A model generated the notes under the pieces. It was not told the DNA's origin and searched no databases. It saw only the letters and a program-made list of their open reading frames with translations. From Histomonas meleagridis (lineage: Eukaryota > Parabasalia > Tritrichomonadida > Dientamoebidae), in assembly GCA_020186115.1 (NCBI GenBank), contig WSYJ01000134.1:248001-312000 (forward strand): a DNA stretch of 64,000 nt, in the 5' to 3' direction. The stretch's first letter is position 1. The number at the start of each line of letters is the position of its first letter. This document shows positions 1 through 9,700 of the stretch, piece by piece. The translations under genes and the position numbers were made by a program.

Positions 1-1
1 A

Positions 2-724
2 CCAATAAACAAAAAAGCAGAAAATTATACGATTGTAGAACTAAACTACTCCCTTTGCATAGGCAATGACTTTATCCTTTACGATAGCTTTTTTTGTGAT
101 GGATCTTGCTTTGTGAAGGAATATTTGACAGTATCATCTGACAACGAAAATTTTCAACGGGAGTATAGTATTTTTACAGAGTGTCATTCTAAATACATTC
201 CAAGATCTTTAATGCCGCCTATTGTAGAGAATGGAAAATTATATCTTGTTTTTGAAAGAACATCAGATAATATTAGTTGCATAAGCCTACAGTCTTTGAT
301 TCAGAATTGCTCCTGTTTAAGTTCACAAGAAGCATCAAATATAATTTCACAGATTTTTGATGTCATTCGACTACTTGACAGATTCAACATCCACTTTACC
401 AAGTTCAGCTTAGATGACATAGCTTACAATCAAACAGGGCAATACATATTAATATTCAATTTTTTAAATACAATTGAATCTAATGATCCAGAAATTAAAA
501 CCAAGGAGCTTAGGTCATTAGCTGAGTTCATTAAGAAGATCATTCCTTGGGTCGAAGACAATTGCCTTTTTCTAACATCAAATGAAAAGGCTATTATTGA
601 TTTGTATCATTCTTTGATCGAAAACCCTGAGAAGGTTCTCGAAGAGGAGATGGACCTCAAACTGCAGCGGTACGAGTCACTCTCTGATATATTGGATCAA
701 CTTTCCGTTGATGCGCTCTCATAA
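2..724 (+). CDS. Protein kinase-like C-terminal part (probable pseudokinase), 5' end outside window
   Basis: The reading frame is open from the first bases of the window to TAA at 722-724, with no ATG that has to be the start, so the gene begins upstream. The visible ~240 residues look like the later N-lobe and C-lobe of a protein kinase: a helix-C-like stretch (ENFQREYSIF), a hinge-like LYLVFER, then a helix followed by HFTKFSLDDIAYN where a kinase has HRDLKxxN, and ILIFNF where it has the DFG region. The HRD and DFG catalytic residues are replaced, so I infer a pseudokinase or a very divergent kinase. The substrate and pathway cannot be told. The kinase-fold call rests on motif spacing only. 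Confidence 0.5.
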   Translation, partial: PINKKAENYTIVELNYSLCIGNDFILYDSFFCDGSCFVKEYLTVSSDNENFQREYSIFTECHSKYIPRSLMPPIVENGKLYLVFERTSDNISCISLQSLIQNCSCLSSQEASNIISQIFDVIRLLDRFNIHFTKFSLDDIAYNQTGQYILIFNFLNTIESNDPEIKTKELRSLAEFIKKIIPWVEDNCLFLTSNEKAIIDLYHSLIENPEKVLEEEMDLKLQRYESLSDILDQLSVDALS

Positions 725-1917
725 ATATTTGTTGTTCTTATTTGCTTTTTTATTATTTTCAGCAGATGAAATTAATTAACTGTTTCCCTCTAATGAATGG
801 AACAATTTTTTTGGATTAAAATCAATTTTTTTTGTGTGCATGAAGAAGGCATCCAATGCCTTGAAAAACCTTTAGACAGGACATCCTCTAAAAACAACAA
901 TCATCACAACACCTAATGTACCCACAAAAACATATTTCTTATAAAAAAATTCACAAGATAATTTATATAAAATCAGCTAGATTCAATTTTTAATTTATGT
1001 AGATAAAAATATTAAAAAAATTATGTCTTCTGAAATTTTAGAACGATTAATTAGAGTTATTGCTCACCAATCTGGTTTTTGTTCTAGTATTCACTAGAAT
1101 GTTGTCATTCAATTTTTTGTTATCGTTTCTATACTTTACGTAGTATTTGTATACTTCACTCAGAATGTCAAATAGGTAAAAACGACGGTTATTTGTCACT
1201 TTAGAGTCAATAGTTTTAGGTAGGTATATATACCCCGGCCCGGCTCCCTTTTGGGTTTTCGGGATCAATCCCGATCGCATTATATACCTACCGTTATAAG
1301 ATCTCAATTTTTTTACAGAGATAGATCTCAGAGTAAAAAAAAAAAAAAACATTCGAAATTCGATATTACTTAGGACATTTTCGGATGCCTATCTTTTATG
1401 GAATCGAATAATAATATATTATTTTATTTTATATACTTAGTATATGAATGTTCGATAGGACTATTTTCTGAAGATATTAACAGTATTCTTGATAGAATTG
1501 GCGTTCAAATACGTTTATCTTTCTGCATTTTTGACAAAATGAAAATATCTTTTATTTGACATCATTATCACCATATTTATATTAGATATATTGAACATTT
1601 TTATATACGAAAATAAATTTGTTTAACAAGATTTATCGAGTAATAATTGAAAATAAATTCTGAATAAAAATTTTACAATTCACAATATATGTTTTACACA
1701 TATCGTCATTGAAATAACAATTATCAACGAAACAGCACGAATTTGATAGAAAAATATTAATTAGCCTCTATATAATTTTCACATCATGTTGGCCATTTTC
1801 CTTTCAAGATGCCCAATCGTTTTATATCATTAATCATAAAATTCAAGATTTAAAAAATCGAATTTTTTTACAGTCAAGCATCTTTTATATTCTATGTTGT
1901 AAAATGTCGTATTTATA
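725..1917. other. Intergenic, AT-rich, no convincing gene
   Basis: No convincing gene is seen here. A 101-codon minus-strand ORF at 1047-1352 spans a homopolymer and a GC-rich hairpin, and I do not accept it as a gene. The only structured element is the inverted repeat at 1219-1292, listed separately. Confidence 0.6.
1219..1292. repeat. 12-bp perfect inverted repeat flanking a GC-rich 50-bp core
   Basis: GGTAGGTATATA at 1219-1230 is matched by its exact reverse complement at 1281-1292. The 50 bp between them are strikingly GC-rich for this window and contain a smaller hairpin, CGGGAT/ATCCCG, at 1260-1273. It could be a short nonautonomous element, a structured RNA or a transposon end. No other copy was noticed in the window. 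Confidence 0.6.
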
Positions 1918-2558
1918 CATTATTTTGAAATATGTATACCCAGATATATACCTCGTGTCAAAGATTTAGAGGCTTTAACAAAAACAATTATAAATGGTGA
2001 AGATCCTAATATAGGATCAGCTCTTGGAATGTCTTTAAGGACAATTAGAAGAAGAACTCATCAAATTATGGAGAATAATTTTAATTGTCCACCAATTTTA
2101 AATAAAGGTCCTCATCATATAATCATTCCTCCTGAGATGTATGAATCTATATGTAAAAGAAAACAGCGCATCAACACTTCTCGAAATCAAAAATGCTTTA
2201 TTAGAACACTTTGAAATACCAAATGATCAAATATCTATATCTACAATTTACTGTCATTTGGATGGAAATTTTGTTTCTTATAAAAAGCTTCGTTATGTTT
2301 CTGTAAATGCAAATACATCAGAAATAATTAAAACAGCTATTAAATTATATAAATCAAGCGACAAATTTATCAGAAAGTATTCAACAAATTTACATTGATG
2401 AATCAAATTTTACAATCTTGACAAGAAGAAATATGGGAAGATCTAATATAGGAAGAAGAGCAGTTCAATCATCATTAATTGGTAAATGTAGAATAATCAA
2501 AATTTTAGCAGTTGTTATATATTATCATTGGGAGATACATTGCATCAGCAAAGCCTGA
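1918..2558 (+). pseudogene. Decayed Tc1/mariner-type (DDE_3-like) transposase
   Basis: Three consecutive frames give one continuous transposase-like protein. The first frame (to 2214) has a helix-turn-helix resembling the family (ALGMSLRTIRRRTHQIM). The second (about 2155-2398) has the ISISTIYCHLDG and SYKKLRY motifs typical between the DNA-binding and catalytic parts. The third (about 2379-2558) has QQIYIDESNFTI and RRNMGRS, the region around the first catalytic Asp of Tc1/mariner elements. Two frameshifts separate these parts. The protein stops at 2556 before the second and third acidic residues, so it is truncated as well as frameshifted. No terminal inverted repeats were identified around it. 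It is an inactive relic. Confidence 0.75.
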
Positions 2559-3060
2559 TAAAAAGTAAATCTAAGATTAATAAAATTCCAGTGACATTTT
2601 GATATTTGTAATTACTAGTTTTCGTATATGCTATGACAAGTACATTTATCTTTTCATATTTTTGGCAAAATATCTTTTCTTTTTAAGATGTTATAGCTAT
2701 GTTGTTGGTCTGACTCACTTTTTCATTTTATATATTTGAAATAAAACATAAATATATTTATATAAAGATGGAATTACAGAAAAATTTTAATGTAAAAAGA
2801 AAAAAAAATTATTATTCTTTATAAATTTAGAGCATAAATAAATTTTATCAGGAAATGCCGAGTCTTATACGTTTTCTCTGCATTAACAAACACCGTGTGC
2901 TCTTGCCCCTTACCCTAAAAAGTTTTCGGTTTACTTGTATATATAAAAATTGAAAGTGTTAATGTACATTAAATAGATAAGGTTAACAAATGCTCATTAG
3001 AATAAAAAACCATTATATTGTTAATGTTAACTTTTATGAATAATTAATGGTTTCAATATT
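2559..3060. other. Intergenic, nothing recognised
   Basis: AT-rich sequence between the transposase relic and the end of the minus-strand ankyrin gene. I see no ORF, repeat or RNA gene here. Confidence 0.5.
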
Positions 3061-3880
3061 TTATAAAATATCTTTAGCATTAATATCAATTCCTTCTTGT
3101 TCAAGAAGTAATTTAACTATTTCTGTATGACCATCTCTAGATGCTAAAATAAGTGCTGTATTAAATAATTTAAATAAATTCCAAATATTATTTTGAAATA
3201 TCAAATTATTAAAATAAATATCAAATAAAACAAATAAATATCTTTAGCATTAATATTAATTCCTTCTTGTTCAAGAAGTAATTGAACTATTTCTGTATTA
3301 TCATTCCAAGATGCATTAATAAGTGCTGTTCCAAATAATTTAAATAATTTTCAAATATTACTTTGAAATAACAAACTATTAAAATAAATTATAAATAAAA
3401 CAAATAAATATCTTTAGCATTAATATCAATTCCTTCTTGTTCAAGAAGTAATTTAACTATTTCTGTATGACCTTTTGAAGATGCTATCATAAATGCTGTT
3501 TTAAATAATATAAATAATTTCCAAATATTATTTTGAATTTCCAAATTATTAAAATAAATATCAAATAAAACAAATAAATATCTTTAGCATTAATATTAAT
3601 TCCTTCTTGTTCAAGAAGTAATTGAACTATTTCTGTATTATCATTCCAAGATGCATTAATAAGTGCTGTTCCAAATAATTTAAATAATTTTCAAATATTA
3701 CTTTGAAATAACAAACTATTAAAATAAATTATAAATAAAACAAATAAATATCTTTAGCATTAATATCAATTCCTTCTTGTTCAAGAAGTAATTTAACTAT
3801 TTCTGTATGACCTTTTGAAGATGCTAACATAAGTGCTGTATAAAATATTTTAAATAATTTCCAAATATTATTTTGAAATA
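3061..3880 (-). repeat. Array of five split ankyrin cassettes, 170-bp period (3' part of the DUF3447 gene)
   Basis: Read on the minus strand, five 87-nt ankyrin units start at 3839, 3669, 3499, 3329 and 3159, exactly 170 bp apart. Each encodes a version of TALMLASSKGHTEIVKLL followed by EGIDINAK. Between them lie 83-nt AT-rich spacers that contain stops and shift the frame. The last unit runs into its own stop at 3061-3063 (residues KDIL then TAA). The block 3240-3478 is repeated almost unchanged at 3580-3818, so there is also a 340-bp higher-order repeat. All five ankyrin units are open, which argues that they are used. I infer they belong to the DUF3447 gene upstream, with the spacers removed from the product. 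Confidence 0.75.
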
Positions 3881-5098
3881 TTAAATTATTAAAATAAATA
3901 TCAAATATAACAAATAAATATCTTTAACATTAATATCAATTCCTTCTTGTTTTAAATCGTATTCAACAAGTTCAATATTTCTTGATCCTGCTGAAAATAC
4001 CAATATATCATGCGGAATTGAATGCTCTTTAAGAAAATATTCAACTAAAAAAATATTTCCAATCATTGCTGCTTCATTAATAATATCATTATTGATTTCC
4101 ATTCCTTCTTTAAGTAAAAATGAGAATATTTCGGAGTTATGATATAAAATACAAAGATTTCCTAATTTTTCTAAATTATTAATTTCTTTTAATTTATTAT
4201 CATAAAAATATTTAAAAATATCATTACGATGAAATTCAATTGCAGTTTCATATGCATTATCAAATGATGAATGATTTTGTTCACATAAATGAATGATTTC
4301 AAGGTTTCCGCCTGCAATTGCATATTTACCTGTATTTTTTAAATTTGCACCATTCATAAGTAAATATTTAAAACATTTAACTGAAGAAAAAAATGCTGCA
4401 TAATCAATTAATGAAACATAATCTTCATCAATGAATGAACATATTTCATAGAGTGATGGTTTAATTTTTTGATTAAAATCAAAATTTGTTTGCGATGATA
4501 TTTCTTGAAGTTTTTCTATTTCATCATTTCGAATTATTTTTGATATTTCATTTGGATTATGTCCTTCTCTAATTAATTTCTTATGTAATTCCCAATCATT
4601 CTTTGAAAGTTCTTCATAATTTACAAAATCATGTTCCCTTAAATAGATTGTTAATTTATCTTTAGACATATAATGTACAAAATAAGCACTCTGATTGTTT
4701 TTTACAATATTTGGTTCAAGAAAATTATGTTCAATCATAGCTTCAAGAAGATAAGATGATTCATCTGTATTTTTATTATTAAGAAATTGCCCAAATATAT
4801 CAAATATATTGGATTTGATTTTATTACTCTCTTCAAATGCTCTTATTTCTTTTGTAATATTCAAAAATATATTTGCATTATTATTTTTAATTACAAAGGA
4901 ATAATATATCATTTGAAGAATAATTAAATCATAAGATAAAGGATGGATTTCATCAAAATTATTGATTATTAAACCTAAAGTTTTAGTGAAATTTTCATCA
5001 TTCAAACCAAAAATTGCTTGATTTATTGATAGAAGTGTTTCCCAGTTACAATTTTTTGGATTCATATTTAACAAATTCATTAGAGACCGTTTTTCCAT
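3881..5098 (-). CDS. DUF3447 / ankyrin-repeat protein, main ORF (locus 1)
   Basis: This 405-codon ORF holds the DUF3447 signature (LIDYAAFFSSVKCFKYLL, then KYAIAGGNLEIIHLCEQN and the ETAIEFHRNDIFKY segment) and ends in a first ankyrin repeat (KQEGIDINVKDI) that runs into the first spacer before a stop at 3881. I chose the ATG at 5098. The frame stays open to 5293, but the two paralogues in this window start at the same relative point and have 395 and 406 residues, and the extra upstream residues resemble nothing in them. Homology to the paralogues begins near residue 10. DUF3447 proteins form a very large trichomonad family of unknown, presumed protein-binding, function. The five downstream cassettes are probably the 3' part of this same gene. 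Confidence 0.8.
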   Translation of the reverse strand: MEKRSLMNLLNMNPKNCNWETLLSINQAIFGLNDENFTKTLGLIINNFDEIHPLSYDLIILQMIYYSFVIKNNNANIFLNITKEIRAFEESNKIKSNIFDIFGQFLNNKNTDESSYLLEAMIEHNFLEPNIVKNNQSAYFVHYMSKDKLTIYLREHDFVNYEELSKNDWELHKKLIREGHNPNEISKIIRNDEIEKLQEISSQTNFDFNQKIKPSLYEICSFIDEDYVSLIDYAAFFSSVKCFKYLLMNGANLKNTGKYAIAGGNLEIIHLCEQNHSSFDNAYETAIEFHRNDIFKYFYDNKLKEINNLEKLGNLCILYHNSEIFSFLLKEGMEINNDIINEAAMIGNIFLVEYFLKEHSIPHDILVFSAGSRNIELVEYDLKQEGIDINVKDIYLLYLIFILII

Positions 5099-5293
5099 GA
5101 TCGGTTGTTCCCTCTCAATCGTCGGAGGACGCTTACTGCTTGCCAACAACAAGAACGATACAGTAAACTTTTCTAATTGCTTGTCAACTAATGAATAAGT
5201 AAAGTTTCGATTTCCATATCCTGTCCGTATGACTGGATTTAGTGTACAACTACCATATCTTTCATTCCTTTGCATGGAAAGTAAAAACATCAT

Positions 5294-5730
5294 ATGATGA
5301 AGGCTGTGATCCCACCACGAAATATTTCGAACAAAGAATGATCAATCACTTAATAGCGAAGATAAGAAACTTGATGTTACCTTGATAAAGTCGTTGCTAC
5401 GAATAAAGTCAAGATAAAAAAATGTTATAATTTGTCCAAAACTAAATTTGTTCGTATTCAGATCTTTGAACTATTTTCGAACCAACCAATGTTTATTGGA
5501 GGCGCTTTCGTAAAATGGTTCAAAAAGCAAATGATGATCCACATCGAGCTGATGTTTACAATACTTCATCCAATTTCGATAAACGTCGCTTTCATAATCT
5601 ATCTCCCACACATTCTCTTTGTACACTGTGTTGACTCATTGTGGTTCCAACGCGAACTCACAAAAGGAAAAGCTGCTGTCCAAGGCTACAGGTTACAATT
5701 TCTCATCATATTTCCTATAATATAATTATG
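5294..5730 (+). pseudogene. Coding relic of unknown origin
   Basis: From about 5475 the plus strand reads as plausible protein (YWRRFRKMVQKANDD, then FDKRRFHNLSPTHSLCTLC). A frameshift follows, and a second frame reads THCGSNANSQKEKLLSKATG. The composition is richer than the surrounding AT-rich DNA. I do not recognise the family. The two Cys pairs could be part of a zinc ribbon. There is no start codon in frame and no long ORF, so I treat it as a decayed fragment. The alternative, a 97-codon ORF in another frame (5432-5725), starts with TTG and looks like a shadow. Confidence 0.3.
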
Positions 5731-6009
5731 GAATGCTTTCCTTTTTAATCGATAAAGATAATAAAAATATAGAGGAACTTATTTCATCTATTAAGACGGG
5801 GAATGTGTTTTTGTTTAAATATTTTATAAAAAATAATACAGATTAAATGTTTTAAGTTTGATTTTAAATTCAAGAAATAAAGAACTTTTTAAATATATTT
5901 ATATTGATTATAAGTAATGATGATAATTCATTAATTTATATTTAGTTTTATATCAATAATTTGTTGCTGTTTTATTTAATTATTTTATTTCCAAATTATA
6001 AATAATTGG
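5731..6009 (+). pseudogene. Truncated copy of the 3' end of a DUF3447 gene plus its first spacer
   Basis: This stretch is a degraded copy of 57600-57920. Shared pieces include the sequence encoding LLIDKENKN, the GNIFLFKYF stretch and SRNKELFK. The similarity continues past the stop codon of the intact copy into the AT-rich spacer (TTTATTTAATTATTTTATTT and onward). Indels and stops break the frame. It records an old duplication of a DUF3447 gene including the non-coding spacer. Confidence 0.7.
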
Positions 6010-6735
6010 ATAGACTGAACTATACCCGGAAAAAATACACGAGCAAACATTCGCTGTACATGGACGAGAGCTATCAGTATCACGAACTGCAGCTATTGCA
6101 ATATATATTGTTCCGCAAAGAGGACGTCTTCCATGAATTTGCACAGTGGCAATATGGACAACCCATGTATATTGACAATCCCTTATATGGGATTTAAAAA
6201 TATTACATCATATGTACTTGAAATTACATGGAAATTTTGTATGCCTTTCACGCTTCTCAAACAGGAAAATATAGATATCATATTACATATACATGTACAT
6301 TTAGTGGTCAAAATAAAGCAACAAAGCGTCAATCACCCAAATGTGAAAAACGTTTTTAGCTAAAGAATCTTGTTTTTTACATTCTCCTAACATCGATCCG
6401 AACTATGTACACACACATATATATTCTTCTCCATAAAATGATGGGGTGTCACCTTCGCGAAGCCAAATTATTTATTTATTTATTTAAAATTTATATGTTT
6501 ATATTTATTATTTATAAAGGACTATATTAATAACCCCGCACTAATATGCCTTATATATAAACATTTTTTTATTCATTTATTTAAATAAATAATTTTTAAC
6601 GATTAATATATATAAACAATTATTTAATAAATTATAAATCCTATATAATATTATAATATGACGTAAAATCATATAAAAGGGCTATTCGAAAAACGCTGTC
6701 CTTAAACGTCCTTGAAAACGTTAGAAATTTATGGG
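6010..6735. other. Intergenic with a possible zinc-finger relic at 6245-6361
   Basis: Mostly AT-rich sequence without a gene. At 6245-6361 one plus frame reads as a short basic Cys-containing peptide (YRYHITYTCTFSGQ, then KRQSPKCEKRF and a stop), which resembles the Cys-rich DNA-binding N-termini of some transposases. The resemblance is weak and there is no start. The promoter of the BEACH gene must lie in the last part. Confidence 0.35.
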
Positions 6736-9700
6736 ATGAAAGTATTAGAACAATTAAAGAAAAAAACATCCCGAGAAAATACTAAATTAAATATAACATA
6801 TTTACAAAATGCATCAAAAGAAATTATACCTAATTCAGCAAAAATAGAAATAGAAAAAAGATCTGAAGAATTATTAGTTATTTATTCAAAAAGAAAAATA
6901 ACACCAGAAGCCCTTATAGATATTAGCTCAGTATCATTTTTTATTCCTAAAGAAAAAGATATTTCAGAAACAATTTTTAATTTTTTAAATAATATAAAAT
7001 CAATCATAAATAATCAAAGTGATGACTTTGAAACAATTGAACAAGGAGAAACGTATGATTTGTTTAAAAATTTTTCAATAAATATTCCATTTTGTAATAA
7101 AATGATGCAAACAAATTTTTTTGACATTTATAATTTTTCCATTTTCCACAAAGGAAAACCAATATCCAATTCATTGTTTCGAATGCTTCGTAGGTGTATT
7201 AAATATTCACAAATTCCAATCAATAATGTATTAGCCAAAGGAATATTTGATAAAATTGATAAGATTGGTTCTAATGAACACTTGCACCTTGTCACTACTT
7301 TAATGCGAAAAACCACAGAGAAACCTGATTTCAAGAAATTCAATACAATAATTCGCATTACTAATAATTGTAATATTTACATCAAACTATTTTCATTAAA
7401 CAAAGTTGAAGCCATAAATTCATTTCGTGACTTATGTGACAAATATATTTCGAGTGAAATGTTAAAATTTACGATTTCGAATCCAAATCTTATTGAAGAA
7501 AACACAATTCCAATAACCCTTTTAGAGAAATATATAAATACTTTTACTGATAAAGAGCAAAAAGTTTTATTATCCAAAATAAAATATAAAGATTTATATC
7601 ATTTAAAGCATAAAATTAACAAAATCGAATATAATGATTCCAACAAAACGAACAATAATTACTTAAAAGAATTAAACATAAATATAATTTTAGGCTTTAA
7701 AGAATGTTTTAAACAAATTATTGTTAACATATTAAATAATTATTGTGTTGATTCTCTTTCATATATAGCTAATGGTGGACCATATAAAGAACTTGATGAA
7801 ATAATTTTAAAGAACTTTACGAATTCTTTATTATATAAAAAATATAATGATGATGAACAACTAATAAAAATTATGTTTGGGATACCACAAAACCATATGT
7901 TTAATGATTATAATTATGATATTAAAATTCCATCAATTTTTTGTTTTTTAAAAGATTATAACATATTAAATTTTGGTGTACAATATAAAATATCGAAATA
8001 TCTTTTTGATAATAAATTAATTGATTATAACTCCGATATTTTTAATGTTCTAGGAAGATTTTATATGAATAGAAAATCTGCATTTAATATAATTAATATT
8101 CCGGAAATTTTATATAATTTGATTAATGAAAAATATCCGAATTTTGATTTTTTTCAATTTCATTTTAATCAAAATCAATCATATGTTGTAATAAATGAAA
8201 AACAATTTAATTTTTTATTTTATTATGATGAATGTAAACAAAACGAAAAAACAAATTTAGTTTGTATTGATGATAAATTGTTTATTAATCTTGAAGAAAA
8301 CAAAATCATCATTGATTATATATATAATCAAACATTACCACCAAAAGTTTATCAATGTACTCCTAAAAAATGGCATAAAATTTCAATAAATATTAACAAC
8401 GAAAATGTAATCATTAAATTTGATTATGAAAATGATCATGTTATTAAAATAGGGAAAACAAATTCAGTAATTATTGGATCAAAAAGTCAAAATCCAAGAA
8501 CTTCTTATCTTATAAAGTTTAATGATTTAATAAAATATAATTTAGGTAATGGAATTACAAAAATCGAATATAAAGGAATTTTATATCATTTGAAATATAT
8601 TAATGGTATTCCAAATATATTAAAAAATGTTTTGGATACACAAAGTAAAATTGATTTTTATCATTATTTTGTCTTTATTATTAATGGAATATGTAATTAT
8701 CACCCGAATTATATCGATAAATTGTTGCCTTATTTAAGAATATTATTAATACAAAAAATCGAATTTGTAAATGAAAATGTTTTAAATTTGATTTTTTCGT
8801 TAATTGAAAAAAATGGTTTTAATTGGAAATCATTTAAAATCATTTTTATTAATTATGAATTATGGCAAATGTTAAACGAAAATCTTCAAAACATTATATT
8901 TCAATATATTTTTTATAATTTGAATAATTTTAATACTGAAATATTAATATCAACTTCATTAATACATTTTCTATTTGATCTAAAAACAAATTTTAATATA
9001 AATAATCCAATTCTATTCCAAATATTGGAAAATTTATTCCAAAATAATAACGAGTTAATAAAGAAATCATTTTTAATTCATATTTTTGATACAAACAAAA
9101 AATCAGAAGAAATAATACAACACTTAATTGAAAACAATGAAAATTTTTTAGAAGTAATTCCATTAAATTTGTTAATGTTTTTATCCCAAAAATATTCAAC
9201 AAAATATTTACAAATTTATTCGACTAATTTCGTAAATGGTAAATGTTATATCAATTTTAAAACTCTTAAAGAAAACATTCCATATTTTACTAAGTATTTA
9301 ATTAATGATATAAATTTATGGAAATTTTTGTTTTCGATTTTAACAAATGATAATTCGATTGATTTATATCAAACAAATTTCCAAATATATAAAATTCGTA
9401 ATCCTGAAACTTTACATACGATATTTCCTTTAATTTGTTATCTTTATCAAAACAAAAACTCTAAAAACACATTAAAACTAAGAATATTAAATTTAACTTA
9501 TTATTTAATTGAGAATTCTAAAATTAGTTTAGAACAATTCCAAGATGATATAATATTTTTATCATATTTTGGAATTCCGAATAATATTTATGAACAAAAA
9601 AATAAAATCGAATTAAAACTTTTCGGTGATGAATTAATATTTAATACATTTCAAACAAATGATTTGTTTTTTGGTTATTCTACAAATAAATATTTAACAA

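Noticed and set aside
1047-1352. 101-codon minus-strand ORF
   Set aside because: It begins in a run of A/T homopolymer (poly-Phe), spans the GC-rich hairpin, and has no family features.
5099-5293. 65-residue N-terminal extension of DUF3447 protein 1
   Set aside because: Not present in the two paralogues, whose lengths match a start at 5098.
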